From the NCBI RefSeq assembly GCF_001571085.1, contig NZ_BCTC01000061.1, positions 1-38,870 of the forward strand: 38,870 nt of DNA, in the 5' to 3' direction. The stretch comes from Azohydromonas lata NBRC 102462 (GTDB lineage: Bacteria > Pseudomonadota > Gammaproteobacteria > Burkholderiales > Burkholderiaceae_C). A model generated the notes under the pieces. It made no database searches. It saw only the letters and a program-made list of their open reading frames with translations, and was not told the DNA's origin. Positions 31,988 to 38,870 of the stretch are shown here, piece by piece. The stretch's first letter is position 1. Each line of letters starts with the position of its first letter. A program made the translations under genes and the position numbers.

Positions 31988-32003
31988 CGGCAAGCGCTTG
32001 CCG
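31988..32003. promoter_or_regulatory. Perfect 16-bp palindrome, candidate operator
   Basis: CGGCAAGC followed by its exact complement GCTTGCCG, with no spacer, lies 42 nt before the TonB-receptor start and 73 nt from the regulator start. Size and position suit a homodimeric winged-HTH protein such as the adjacent ModE-like regulator controlling itself and/or the receptor. It differs from the known E. coli ModE site. I did not find a second copy upstream of tupB. Confidence 0.55.
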
Positions 32004-32044
32004 GTCTGATCGCGCCCTGAATTTCGAGCCTTGTTTCCCTTGAT

Positions 32045-34294
32045 ATGAACATCCGAGTTTTCCCTTCGACCCCCCGTTTGCGTCCTCTGGCACTGGCTTG
32101 CGCCGGGGCGCTGTTGTCCATGGCCGCCTCGGCGCAGCAGGCGGCCGATGCCGCGCAGGGCGAGGCGGCGCAGGTGGTGGTGACGGGCTCGGTGCGTGAG
32201 CGCGTGGCCGCGGAGGTGCCTTACGCCATCGGCGTGGTCACGCGCGAGGAGCTGCGCGCGGCCGGGCCCATGATCAATTTGTCCGAGGCGCTGGCGCGCG
32301 TGCCCGGCCTGGTCGTCAACAACCGCAACAACTACGCGCAGGACCTGCAGATCAGCTCGCGCGGCTTCGGCTCGCGTGCGACCTTCGGCGTGCGGGGCCT
32401 GCGGCTGTACAGCGACGGCATCCCCGCCACCATGCCGGACGGGCAGGGCCAGGTCTCGCACTTCGACCTCGCCGGCGCCTCGCGCATCGAGGTGCTGCGC
32501 GGGCCCTTCTCGGTGCTCTACGGCAACAGCTCCGGCGGCGTGATCGCCCTCTTCAGCTCACCGGTGCGCGAGCGCCAGGGCGAAGTGGGCCTGGACGTGG
32601 GCAGCGACGGGCTGCGCCAGTTGCGCGCCAGCGTCGAGACGCCGTTGGGCGAGGGTTTTGACCTGCGCGTGAGCGGCTCCACCATGGAGTTCGACGGCTA
32701 CCGGCCGCAGATGGAGGCCAAGCGCCACACCGCCAACGTGCGCCTGGGCTGGCAGGGCGCCAGCGACCGCGTGGTGGTGCAGGCCGGCTACTTCAACCAG
32801 CCCGCGCAGGACCCGCTGGGCCTCAAGCGCGAGGAGTTCGCGGCCAATCCCTATGGCACGACCTCCGACACCGTGCCCGGCCGCACCGGCGTGCAGCCGC
32901 TGCCCGCGAGCTACGACACGCGCAAGAACGCCGAGCAAAGCCAGGTGGGCGCGAGCTGGAAGCACAGCTTCGGCGACGACAGCGTCGTGCGCGAGACCCA
33001 GTTGGCCGCCTACACGGGCCGGCGCAGCGTGACGCAGTGGCAGTCCATCCCGCCCTCCACGCAGCGCAGCTCGACGCGCCAGAGCGGCGGCGTGGTGGAC
33101 TTCGACCGCGAATACCACGGCATGGATGCGCGGGTGCGCTGGAACTTCGGCGACGTGGACCTGCTCACCGGTGCCTCCTACGAGACGCAGGGCGATGACC
33201 GGCGCGGCTATGAAAACTTCCTGGGCGATCCCGCCAACCCCACGGCGCTGGGCGTGACGGGCCTGCAGCGCCGCGACGAGCGCAACCGCGCCACCACGCA
33301 CGATGCCTATGCGCAGCTCGACTGGCAGATCAACCCCGCGCTCACCGCCAGCGCCGGCGTGCGCAGCGGCCGGGTGACGCTCACCACCAGCGACCGCTAC
33401 CCCGTGCAGGCCGGCTGCGCCGCCAACCCCAACAGCGGCACGCTCAACTGCGACGACTCCGGCGACCTCGCCTTCAACTACACCAACCCCGTGCTGGGCC
33501 TGCGCTGGCAGGCGCTGCCCTCGCTGCAGCTGCACGCCAGCGCGGCGCGCGGCTTCGAGTCGCCCACGCTCACCGAGCTGGCCTACCGCCGCAGCGGCGA
33601 GGGCGCGGGCTTCAACACCGCGCTCAAGCCGCAGACCAGCCGCCAGTTCGAGATCGGTGCCAAGTGGCGCGCCAACCCCTGGAGCGTGGACGCCACGCTG
33701 TTCCGCGCCGACGTGGACGACGAGATCGGCGTGGACTCCAACCGCGGCGGCCGTGCCACCTACCAGAACGTGGGCCGCACGCGGCGCCAGGGCGCGGAGC
33801 TCTCGGCCAGCTTCCAGCCCGCGGCCGCGTGGCGCGCGCAACTGGGCCTGACCTACCTGGATGCCGCCTACCGCGACGCCTTCACCACCTGCACCACGGT
33901 GCTGCCCTGCAACCCGGTCACGGGCCAGAACACCGCCCAAGTGGCCGCGGGCAACCGCATCGCCGGCACCCAGCGCACCAGCGCCTTCGGCGAGGTCGCC
34001 TGGCGTGATGCGGCCTTGGGCGAGTGGGCGCTGGAGGCGCGCGCCCTGGGCCGCACCGCCGTCAACGACCTCAACAGCGACTTCGCCGACGGCTACGTCA
34101 TCACCAGCCTGCGCTGGATCAAGAGCTGGCCGCTGGGCGGCGGGCGCAAGGTGGAGCTGCTGGCGCGCGTGGACAGCCTGGCCGACAAGGTCTATGCGGG
34201 CAGCGTGATCGTCAACGAGGGCAACGCCCGCTACTTCGAGACCGGCGCCCCGCGCAGCTTCCTGCTCGGCGTGCGCGTGTACGGCGGCTTCTGA
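32045..34294 (+). CDS. TonB-dependent outer-membrane receptor
   Basis: A 749-aa receptor. The signal peptide ends SMAASAQ (about 30). A TonB-box-like QVVVTGS (about 43-49) is followed by the plug domain (PYAIGVVTREELRAAG, LQISSRGFGSRATFGVRGLRLYSDGIPATMPDG, RIEVLRGPFSVLYGNSSGGVI). The 22-stranded barrel follows and ends in VRVYGGF with the usual terminal Phe. Two Cys pairs in outer loops (CAANPNSGTLNC and CTTVLPC) could form disulfides. It imports a scarce chelate across the outer membrane using TonB energy. Context gives two options: molybdate/tungstate (divergent ModE-like regulator, tup genes) or lanthanide chelates (lanthanide-type PQQ dehydrogenase downstream). No Shine-Dalgarno is evident at the ATG. 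Confidence 0.93.
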   Translation: MNIRVFPSTPRLRPLALACAGALLSMAASAQQAADAAQGEAAQVVVTGSVRERVAAEVPYAIGVVTREELRAAGPMINLSEALARVPGLVVNNRNNYAQDLQISSRGFGSRATFGVRGLRLYSDGIPATMPDGQGQVSHFDLAGASRIEVLRGPFSVLYGNSSGGVIALFSSPVRERQGEVGLDVGSDGLRQLRASVETPLGEGFDLRVSGSTMEFDGYRPQMEAKRHTANVRLGWQGASDRVVVQAGYFNQPAQDPLGLKREEFAANPYGTTSDTVPGRTGVQPLPASYDTRKNAEQSQVGASWKHSFGDDSVVRETQLAAYTGRRSVTQWQSIPPSTQRSSTRQSGGVVDFDREYHGMDARVRWNFGDVDLLTGASYETQGDDRRGYENFLGDPANPTALGVTGLQRRDERNRATTHDAYAQLDWQINPALTASAGVRSGRVTLTTSDRYPVQAGCAANPNSGTLNCDDSGDLAFNYTNPVLGLRWQALPSLQLHASAARGFESPTLTELAYRRSGEGAGFNTALKPQTSRQFEIGAKWRANPWSVDATLFRADVDDEIGVDSNRGGRATYQNVGRTRRQGAELSASFQPAAAWRAQLGLTYLDAAYRDAFTTCTTVLPCNPVTGQNTAQVAAGNRIAGTQRTSAFGEVAWRDAALGEWALEARALGRTAVNDLNSDFADGYVITSLRWIKSWPLGGGRKVELLARVDSLADKVYAGSVIVNEGNARYFETGAPRSFLLGVRVYGGF

Positions 34295-34305
34295 GGCCGC
34301 TGCCG

Positions 34306-34340
34306 CCCGGGACTTGCTCCAGCCTGGAGCAAATCCCGGG
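34306..34340 (+). terminator. Long hairpin after the TonB receptor
   Basis: CCCGGGA-c-TTGCTCCA (34306-34321) pairs with TGGAGCAA-a-TCCCGGG (34325-34340): 15 base pairs with one internal mismatch and a 3-nt loop, 12 nt after the receptor stop. No T-tract follows (TTGATACC), so it is either an imperfect terminator or an mRNA-stabilising structure. It separates the receptor from the SoxYZ-like gene 48 nt on. Confidence 0.65.
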
Positions 34341-34388
34341 TTGATACCGAATGGCGCTTGAGCCCATACCCCCAGCAAAGTCAAGCCC

Positions 34389-35186
34389 ATGAAAAGACGT
34401 CATGCGGTTTGCGGGGCGCTGGCGTGTCTGGCGGCCCCGCTGGGGGTGCTGGCGCAAGGCCAGGCCCAGGGGGCGCGGGACCCGTTGGGCTCCGCGCAGT
34501 GGGAAGACATCCGGCGCGAGTTCCTGGGCAAGGCGCCCGTGGTGTTCGACGAGCGGGTGCAGGTCAGCGGCCCGGCTTTCGCCGAGGACCCGATGGCCGT
34601 GCCGGTGAGCGTCTCGGCGCTGGGCCTGGGCGGGGTCACGCACATCGCCGTGATCGTGGACCGCAACCCCATCCGCAAGGTGCTGGACTTCTATCCGGGC
34701 CAGGCGCTGCCGGCGCTGAGCTTTCGCTTCAAGCTTGAGCAGGCCAGCCCCGTGCGCGCGGCCGCGCGCACGGCCGACGGCGTGTGGCACGTGGGCGGCA
34801 CCTTCGTGGAGTCCAGCGGCGGGGGCTGCACGCTGCCCGGCGCCACGCGCTCCGACGGCAGCTGGGCGCGCACGCTGGGGCAGGTCAGCGGTGCGCTGTT
34901 CGAGAGCCCGCTGGACGCGCAGGCCACGCGGCTGCGCGTGCGCGTGATGCACCCCATGGACACCGGGCTGGTGGCCGGCGTGCCGGCCTTCTACATCAAC
35001 CGGCTGGCCGTGCTCGACGGTGCCGGGCACGAGCTGCTGGTGTTCAACGGCCACGAGCCCCTGAGCGAAAACCCGGTGCTCAGCTTCGAGCTGCCCGGGC
35101 GGCAGCAGGAGTCGCTGCGCGTGCGCGGCAGCGACAACAACGGCAACCGGATCGACGCGGCCATCGGCCGCCGCCTGCTGCCATGA
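34389..35186 (+). CDS. Quinoprotein dehydrogenase-associated SoxYZ-like carrier
   Basis: A 265-aa periplasmic protein, fused SoxY-like and SoxZ-like. Signal peptide about 1-22 (LACLAAPLGVLA). The SoxY-like part (about 30-155) ends in SGGGCTLPG with Cys147, equivalent to the carrier Cys of SoxY GGC-type tails. The SoxZ-like part follows (RLRVRVMHPMDTGLV with HPMDTG at 188-193, and ENPVLSFELPG). In thiosulfate oxidation SoxYZ carries sulfur intermediates; this subfamily instead accompanies PQQ dehydrogenases and its cargo is not established. Its stop overlaps the next start (ATGA). No other Sox gene is present here. Confidence 0.92.
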   Translation: MKRRHAVCGALACLAAPLGVLAQGQAQGARDPLGSAQWEDIRREFLGKAPVVFDERVQVSGPAFAEDPMAVPVSVSALGLGGVTHIAVIVDRNPIRKVLDFYPGQALPALSFRFKLEQASPVRAAARTADGVWHVGGTFVESSGGGCTLPGATRSDGSWARTLGQVSGALFESPLDAQATRLRVRVMHPMDTGLVAGVPAFYINRLAVLDGAGHELLVFNGHEPLSENPVLSFELPGRQQESLRVRGSDNNGNRIDAAIGRRLLP

Positions 35187-36208
35187 AGCGCGTCCGACTT
35201 GCTTGCGCCGCCGCGCTGCTGGCGCTTTCCGCTCTGGGCAGCGGGCCGGCCCACGCCGCCCAAGCCGACCTGGCCACGCTGGACTACAGGCTGCAGGCGC
35301 GCGCGCTGGCGCCTGGCGTGTGGGTGGTGGAGGGCGCCAACGCGGACTTCGAGCCCGCCAACGGCTGCAACATCATCAACACCGGCTTCATCGCCACCGG
35401 CGAGGGCGTGCTGGTGATCAACACCGGGCCCTCGTTGAAGTACGGGCAGCAGTTGCGCGCGCTCATAGAGCGCACGGCCGGCGAGCCGGTGAAGCAGGTG
35501 CTGCACCTGAACCTGCATCCCGACTACTTCCTGGGCAACCAGGCCTTTGCCGACGTGCCCCGCCTGGCCACGCCCGCCACGCGCGCGGGCATGGCGCGCG
35601 AGGCCACGGCCTACGAGGACAACCTCTTTCGCACTTGCGGCGACTGGATGAAGGGCACGCAGGCGCTGTTGCCCGATACCGACGCCGCGCCGGGGGTGCT
35701 GCGCCTGGGAGGCAGGGAATTCGAGCTGCGCGAATACCAGGGCCACACCGGCAGCGACCTCGTGCTCGTGGACCGCAAGAGCGGCGTGGTGTTCGCCGGC
35801 GGCCTGGTCTTCGTGCAGCGCATCCCCACCACGCCGCATGCGCAGCTGGCGCAGTGGCAGGCCAGCCTGCGCGCGCTGCAGCAGGCGTTGCCCGCGCAAC
35901 TGGCGGCGCTGGTGCCCAGCCACGGCCCCGTGCGCGCCGACGCGCAGGGCATAGGCATGACGCAGCGCTACCTGGGCTGGCTGGACGGCACGCTGCAGCG
36001 CGCCGCCGCCCAGGGGCTGGAGATGACCGAGGTGCTGCACCGCCCGCTGCCCGCGGAGTTCGACGCCTGGGGCGCGCGCTCCACCGAGTTCACCCGCAAC
36101 GTCGTGCACCTGTACCCGCGCTACGAGCAGGCCGCGCTGCTGCCGGCTTGTGACAGCAAGGCGCGCGAGGCCTGTTCAAACCTGGGACAACTCTCGGATA
36201 AACCCTGA
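35183..36208 (+). CDS. Quinoprotein relay metallo-beta-lactamase-fold protein, altered metal site
   Basis: A 341-aa periplasmic SoxH-related protein of the metallo-beta-lactamase fold. Signal peptide about 1-25 ([12 protein letters not shown]). The fold is recognisable ([55 protein letters not shown]). Canonical HxHxDH is here Asn110-x-His112-x-Asp114-Tyr115. His188 and His247 are kept, and the bridging Asp of the usual G-D-L-V/F is Gly207 (AGGLVF). Asp of VIDTG is Asn80. So three or four metal-site residues differ. It may bind one metal, another metal, or act without hydrolysis. Coupled to the SoxYZ-like gene by ATGA. The 136-nt gap after it holds the dehydrogenase promoter. Confidence 0.88.
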   Translation: MKRVRLACAAALLALSALGSGPAHAAQADLATLDYRLQARALAPGVWVVEGANADFEPANGCNIINTGFIATGEGVLVINTGPSLKYGQQLRALIERTAGEPVKQVLHLNLHPDYFLGNQAFADVPRLATPATRAGMAREATAYEDNLFRTCGDWMKGTQALLPDTDAAPGVLRLGGREFELREYQGHTGSDLVLVDRKSGVVFAGGLVFVQRIPTTPHAQLAQWQASLRALQQALPAQLAALVPSHGPVRADAQGIGMTQRYLGWLDGTLQRAAAQGLEMTEVLHRPLPAEFDAWGARSTEFTRNVVHLYPRYEQAALLPACDSKAREACSNLGQLSDKP

Positions 36209-36261
36209 CTCCAAGGGGCCATTTTCGGGGCCGATACCCCGTCTGGAGCTTGACTGCGGCA

Positions 36262-36277
36262 TGGCACGCTTGTTGCG
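36262..36277 (+). promoter_or_regulatory. Sigma-54 (-24/-12) promoter of the PQQ dehydrogenase
   Basis: TGGCACG-CTTG-TTGCG matches the consensus TGGCACG-N4-TTGC(A/T) at all but the last position, with exactly 10 nt between the invariant GG (36263-36264) and GC (36275-36276). It lies about 70 nt before the dehydrogenase ATG, downstream of the metallohydrolase stop, in the right orientation. A sigma-54 promoter needs an AAA+ activator; none is encoded in the window. No upstream activator site can be named confidently. Confidence 0.75.
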
Positions 36278-36344
36278 CAAGGAGTCCCCGCGCAGCGGCC
36301 GCCGAACCCGGTCGAACACCGCATCCACTCACGAAGGAGACAAC

Positions 36345-38084
36345 ATGCGCTTCAAGATGATCACGACCATGGTGGCCCTCGCCATGGGCTCGATGGCTGC
36401 CCAAGCCGTCGTGACCGACAAGATGATCCAGGACGACGCCAAGACCACCGGGGACGTGCTGTCCTGGGGTCTGGGCACGCAAGGCCAGCGGTACTCGCCG
36501 CTCAAGCAGATCAACACCACCACCGTCGGCAAGCTGGTGCCGGCCTGGTCCTTCTCCTTCGGCGGCGAAAAGCAGCGCGGCCAGGAGTCGCAGCCGGTGG
36601 TCCATGACGGCGTCATGTTCGTCACGGCGTCCTACTCGCGCATCTATGCGCTGGACACCAAGACCGGCAAGAAGCTGTGGAAGTACGAGCACCGCCTGCC
36701 CGAGGGCATCATGCCCTGCTGCGACGTGATCAACCGCGGCGCCGCGCTGTACGACAACCTGGTGATCTTCGCCACGCTGGACGCCCAGCTCGTGGCCCTG
36801 GACCAGAAGACCGGCGACGTGGTCTGGAAGGAAAAAATCGACGACTACAAGGCCGGCTACTCCGCTTCGGCCGCACCCATCATCGCCGAGGGCCTGCTGC
36901 TGACGGGCGTGTCCGGCGGCGAATTCGGCGTGGTGGGCCGCGTCGAGGCGCGCGACCCCAAGACCGGCCAGCTGGTCTGGACGCGTCCGACCGTCGAAGG
37001 CCACATGGGCTACAAGTACGACAAGAACGGCAACAAGACCGAGAACGGCATCTCCGGCACGCAAGGCAAGAGCTGGCCTGGCGACCTGTGGCAGACCGGT
37101 GGCGCCGCCACCTGGCTGGGCGGCACCTACAACCCCAAGACGGGCCTGGCCTACTTCGGCACGGGCAACCCCGCGCCGTGGAACTCCAACCTGCGCAAGG
37201 GCGACAACCTGTTCTCGTGCTCCACGCTGGCCATCGACATCAAGACTGGCCAGATCAAGTGGCACTACCAGAACACGCCCAACGACGGCTGGGACTTTGA
37301 CGGCGTCAACGAATTCGTGACCTACGAAGACGGCGGCCGCATCCTGGGCGGCAAGGCCGACCGCAACGGCTTCTTCTACGTCAACGACGCCAAGACCGGC
37401 GAGCTGGTCAACGCCTTCCCCTTCGTCAAGAAGATCACCTGGGCCACGGGCATCGACCTGAAGACGGGCCGTCCGAACTACGTGCCGGAAGGCCGTCCTG
37501 GCGATCCCACCGCCAGCCCCGATGGCAAGAAGGGTCAGACCGTGTTCGCTGCGCCGGGCTTCCTGGGCGGCAAGAACCAGATGCCCATGGCGTACTCGCC
37601 CGAGACCAAGCTGTTCTACGTGCCTTCCAACGAGTGGGGCATGGACATCTGGAACGAGCCCATCACCTACAAGAAGGGCGCGGCCTACCTGGGCGCCGGC
37701 TTCACCATCAAGACGCTCAACGAGGACTACATCGGCGCGCTGCGCGCAATCGACCCGAAGACCGGCAAGATCGCCTGGGAAGTCAAGAACAACGCGCCGC
37801 TGTGGGGCGGTGTGCTGACCACCGGCGGCAACCTCGTGTGGTGGGGCACGCCTGAAGGCTACCTGCAGGCCGCCGATGCCAAGACCGGCAAGGTGCTGTG
37901 GCAGTTCCAGACCGGCTCCGGCGTCGTGGCGCCCCCGGTCACCTGGGAAGACAAGGGCGAGCAGTACGTGGCCGTGGTTTCCGGCTGGGGCGGCGCCGTG
38001 CCGCTGTGGGGCGGCGAAGTCGCCAAGCGCGTGAACTACCTGGAGCAGGGCGGCTCCGTCTGGGTGTTCAAGCTGTCCAAGTAA
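36345..38084 (+). CDS. PQQ-dependent alcohol dehydrogenase, lanthanide-type (PedH/ExaF-like)
   Basis: A 579-aa periplasmic quinoprotein oxidising primary alcohols. Signal peptide about 1-21 (MAAQA cleavage). The eight-bladed propeller is visible as repeated A-x-D-x-K-T-G-x-x-x-W motifs. The vicinal Cys pair C125-C126 ([10 protein letters not shown]), metal ligands Glu193 (GGEFG) and Asn280 (PAPWN), and catalytic Asp317 are present. Two residues on is Asp319 (WDFDGVN), the extra acid that marks lanthanide-dependent enzymes; calcium enzymes have Ala or Ser there. Sequence around PAPWN and the end resembles ethanol-type (ExaA/PedH) rather than XoxF methanol enzymes. No haem-c domain, so a separate cytochrome is needed; none is seen. 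GAAGGAGA precedes the ATG. Sigma-54 promoter upstream. Probably highly expressed. Confidence 0.94.
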   Translation: MRFKMITTMVALAMGSMAAQAVVTDKMIQDDAKTTGDVLSWGLGTQGQRYSPLKQINTTTVGKLVPAWSFSFGGEKQRGQESQPVVHDGVMFVTASYSRIYALDTKTGKKLWKYEHRLPEGIMPCCDVINRGAALYDNLVIFATLDAQLVALDQKTGDVVWKEKIDDYKAGYSASAAPIIAEGLLLTGVSGGEFGVVGRVEARDPKTGQLVWTRPTVEGHMGYKYDKNGNKTENGISGTQGKSWPGDLWQTGGAATWLGGTYNPKTGLAYFGTGNPAPWNSNLRKGDNLFSCSTLAIDIKTGQIKWHYQNTPNDGWDFDGVNEFVTYEDGGRILGGKADRNGFFYVNDAKTGELVNAFPFVKKITWATGIDLKTGRPNYVPEGRPGDPTASPDGKKGQTVFAAPGFLGGKNQMPMAYSPETKLFYVPSNEWGMDIWNEPITYKKGAAYLGAGFTIKTLNEDYIGALRAIDPKTGKIAWEVKNNAPLWGGVLTTGGNLVWWGTPEGYLQAADAKTGKVLWQFQTGSGVVAPPVTWEDKGEQYVAVVSGWGGAVPLWGGEVAKRVNYLEQGGSVWVFKLSK

Positions 38085-38124
38085 TTTCGATTGCAACCGG
38101 GGTGGCCGGGCTAAGCTGTCAGCA

Positions 38125-38870
38125 ATGACATACAAGCTCGGCTTTCAGCCAGGGTTCGCGCTTTGCGCGGCCCTGGCTTTTTGTTTTTCGGCGCTGCCCG
38201 CGCGTGCCACCGACCGTCCCTACCTCGTGCTGCGCACCGCGGCCATGGAGGACGACGAGCAGTCATGGATGTTGGGCGGGCGATGGATTCGCACCGGCGC
38301 GGACAACGCGCTGCAGATGGGCCTCGAATACGACTTCACCCGGGCCACGTCCATGGAGCTCGAATGGACGGCCGAGCGCGCCGGCGGCGGTGAACGCAGC
38401 CGTGAGGCCGAGCTGGAATTCAAGCACCTCTTCAACGACATCGCGCGCGACGGCTGGGGCGCGGGCATCAGCATGATGCTGGGCCTCAACCGCGAGCGCG
38501 CGGACGAGCGCGCCGGCGAGGCCGCCGAGGACGGGCCGCGCCGCGGCCGCCGCGGCGCCCTGGTGCAACTGCCGCTGAGCCTGTCGCTGTGGGAAGAGCA
38601 GGGCCAGGCCCACTTCAACCTGGGCTGGCAGCGCCGGCCCTTCAATGGCGACCAGGGCTTCGTCGCCGCCGGCCTGGAGCGCCGCCTCGCGGGCCGCACC
38701 TGGGGCTTCACGGAAGCCGTCTACCAGCCCGGGCAGCACCTGCTGCACGCCGGCGTGCGCCATTGGCTGCGCCGGGACCGGCTGGCGCTGGACATCAGCG
38801 TGCAGCGCCAGCAGGGGGGCGAGGGCTGGCGCAACGGCGTGGTCATCGGCCTGGTCGCCTACGACCTCTA
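38125..38870 (+). CDS. Secreted protein of unknown function (cut by window end)
   Basis: 248 codons are open to the last bases; the window ends on the first two bases (TA) of the next codon, so the gene may stop right there. A signal peptide covers about 1-29 (FALCAALAFCFSALPARA). The mature part has alternating polar/hydrophobic stretches (LQMGLEYDFTRATSMELEWTA, GAGISMMLGLNRERAD, ALVQLPLSLSLWEEQGQAHF, AHFNLGWQRRPF, LHAGVRHWLRRD, RLALDISVQRQ), like beta strands of an outer-membrane barrel. A charged Arg/Glu/Asp loop sits in the middle. It starts 40 nt after the dehydrogenase stop and probably shares its transcript. I do not recognise the family. Confidence 0.7.
   Translation, partial: MTYKLGFQPGFALCAALAFCFSALPARATDRPYLVLRTAAMEDDEQSWMLGGRWIRTGADNALQMGLEYDFTRATSMELEWTAERAGGGERSREAELEFKHLFNDIARDGWGAGISMMLGLNRERADERAGEAAEDGPRRGRRGALVQLPLSLSLWEEQGQAHFNLGWQRRPFNGDQGFVAAGLERRLAGRTWGFTEAVYQPGQHLLHAGVRHWLRRDRLALDISVQRQQGGEGWRNGVVIGLVAYDL

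Noticed and set aside
31983-31998. A second TGGCACG with GC at sigma-54 spacing upstream of the TonB receptor
   Set aside because: The -24 half is perfect, but the -12 half reads GCGC instead of TTGC and overlaps the palindrome. Too weak to call a promoter.
1-38870. Mobile elements, tRNA/rRNA genes, CRISPR arrays, prophage or integrase genes
   Set aside because: I found no transposase, integrase, tRNA cloverleaf, rRNA-like or spaced-repeat pattern. The only repeats are the RTX and small in-gene duplications listed.

Overview
The window looks like chromosomal DNA of a high-GC betaproteobacterium, most likely Burkholderiales/Comamonadaceae (Acidovorax-like). This rests on very GC-rich codon use, the ribF/ileS/lspA neighbourhood, ElaA, DUF2007 and DUF2189 proteins, an ABC tungstate importer, and a PQQ-alcohol dehydrogenase with its SoxYZ-like/metallohydrolase 'relay' partners. 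Genus is inference. I saw no rRNA, tRNA, CRISPR array, insertion sequence or phage gene. Genes are tightly packed, with many 4-nt start/stop overlaps.

Layout. 1-1900: the tail of an upstream gene, a tiny secreted His/Lys-rich protein and an SDR with a changed active site. 1893-11827: a type I secretion locus. A GT4 glycosyltransferase, a PrtD-type ABC exporter and a HlyD-type adaptor run on the + strand and end at a strong terminator. An alpha/beta hydrolase follows, then two RTX cargo genes on the - strand: a serralysin-like zinc protease with an enlarged, internally duplicated RTX region, and a 700-aa RTX protein without a catalytic motif. No TolC-type outer-membrane factor is present here.

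12016-23789: mostly housekeeping. An EamA transporter and a DUF2007 zinc-ribbon protein are coupled by a GTGA overlap. A quinone oxidoreductase and ElaA are coupled by ATGA. A DUF2189 membrane protein overlaps elaA tail to tail. A secreted protein of unknown function follows, then the - strand block ribF, a J-domain protein, ileS and lspA, and a divergent MFS transporter. 23992-27964: an unknown membrane protein, a nucleoside-scavenging pair (NUP-family lipoprotein and S1/P1 nuclease, 2 nt apart) and an RsuA-type pseudouridine synthase.

28094-38870: metal and oxyanion handling and periplasmic oxidation. tupB-tupC-tupA (tungstate ABC importer in permease-ATPase-binding protein order) is followed by a small cupin. 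A ModE-HTH/binding-protein-like regulator is convergent to these and divergent from a TonB-dependent receptor, with a perfect 16-bp palindrome between them. Next come a SoxYZ-like carrier, a metallo-beta-lactamase-fold protein with several altered metal ligands, a near-consensus sigma-54 promoter, a PQQ alcohol dehydrogenase with the Asp-X-Asp signature of lanthanide-dependent enzymes, and a secreted protein cut by the window end. The most interesting part is 31.9-38.9 kb: a probable lanthanide-dependent alcohol oxidation module, with a receptor whose substrate (tungstate/molybdate or lanthanide) is open.
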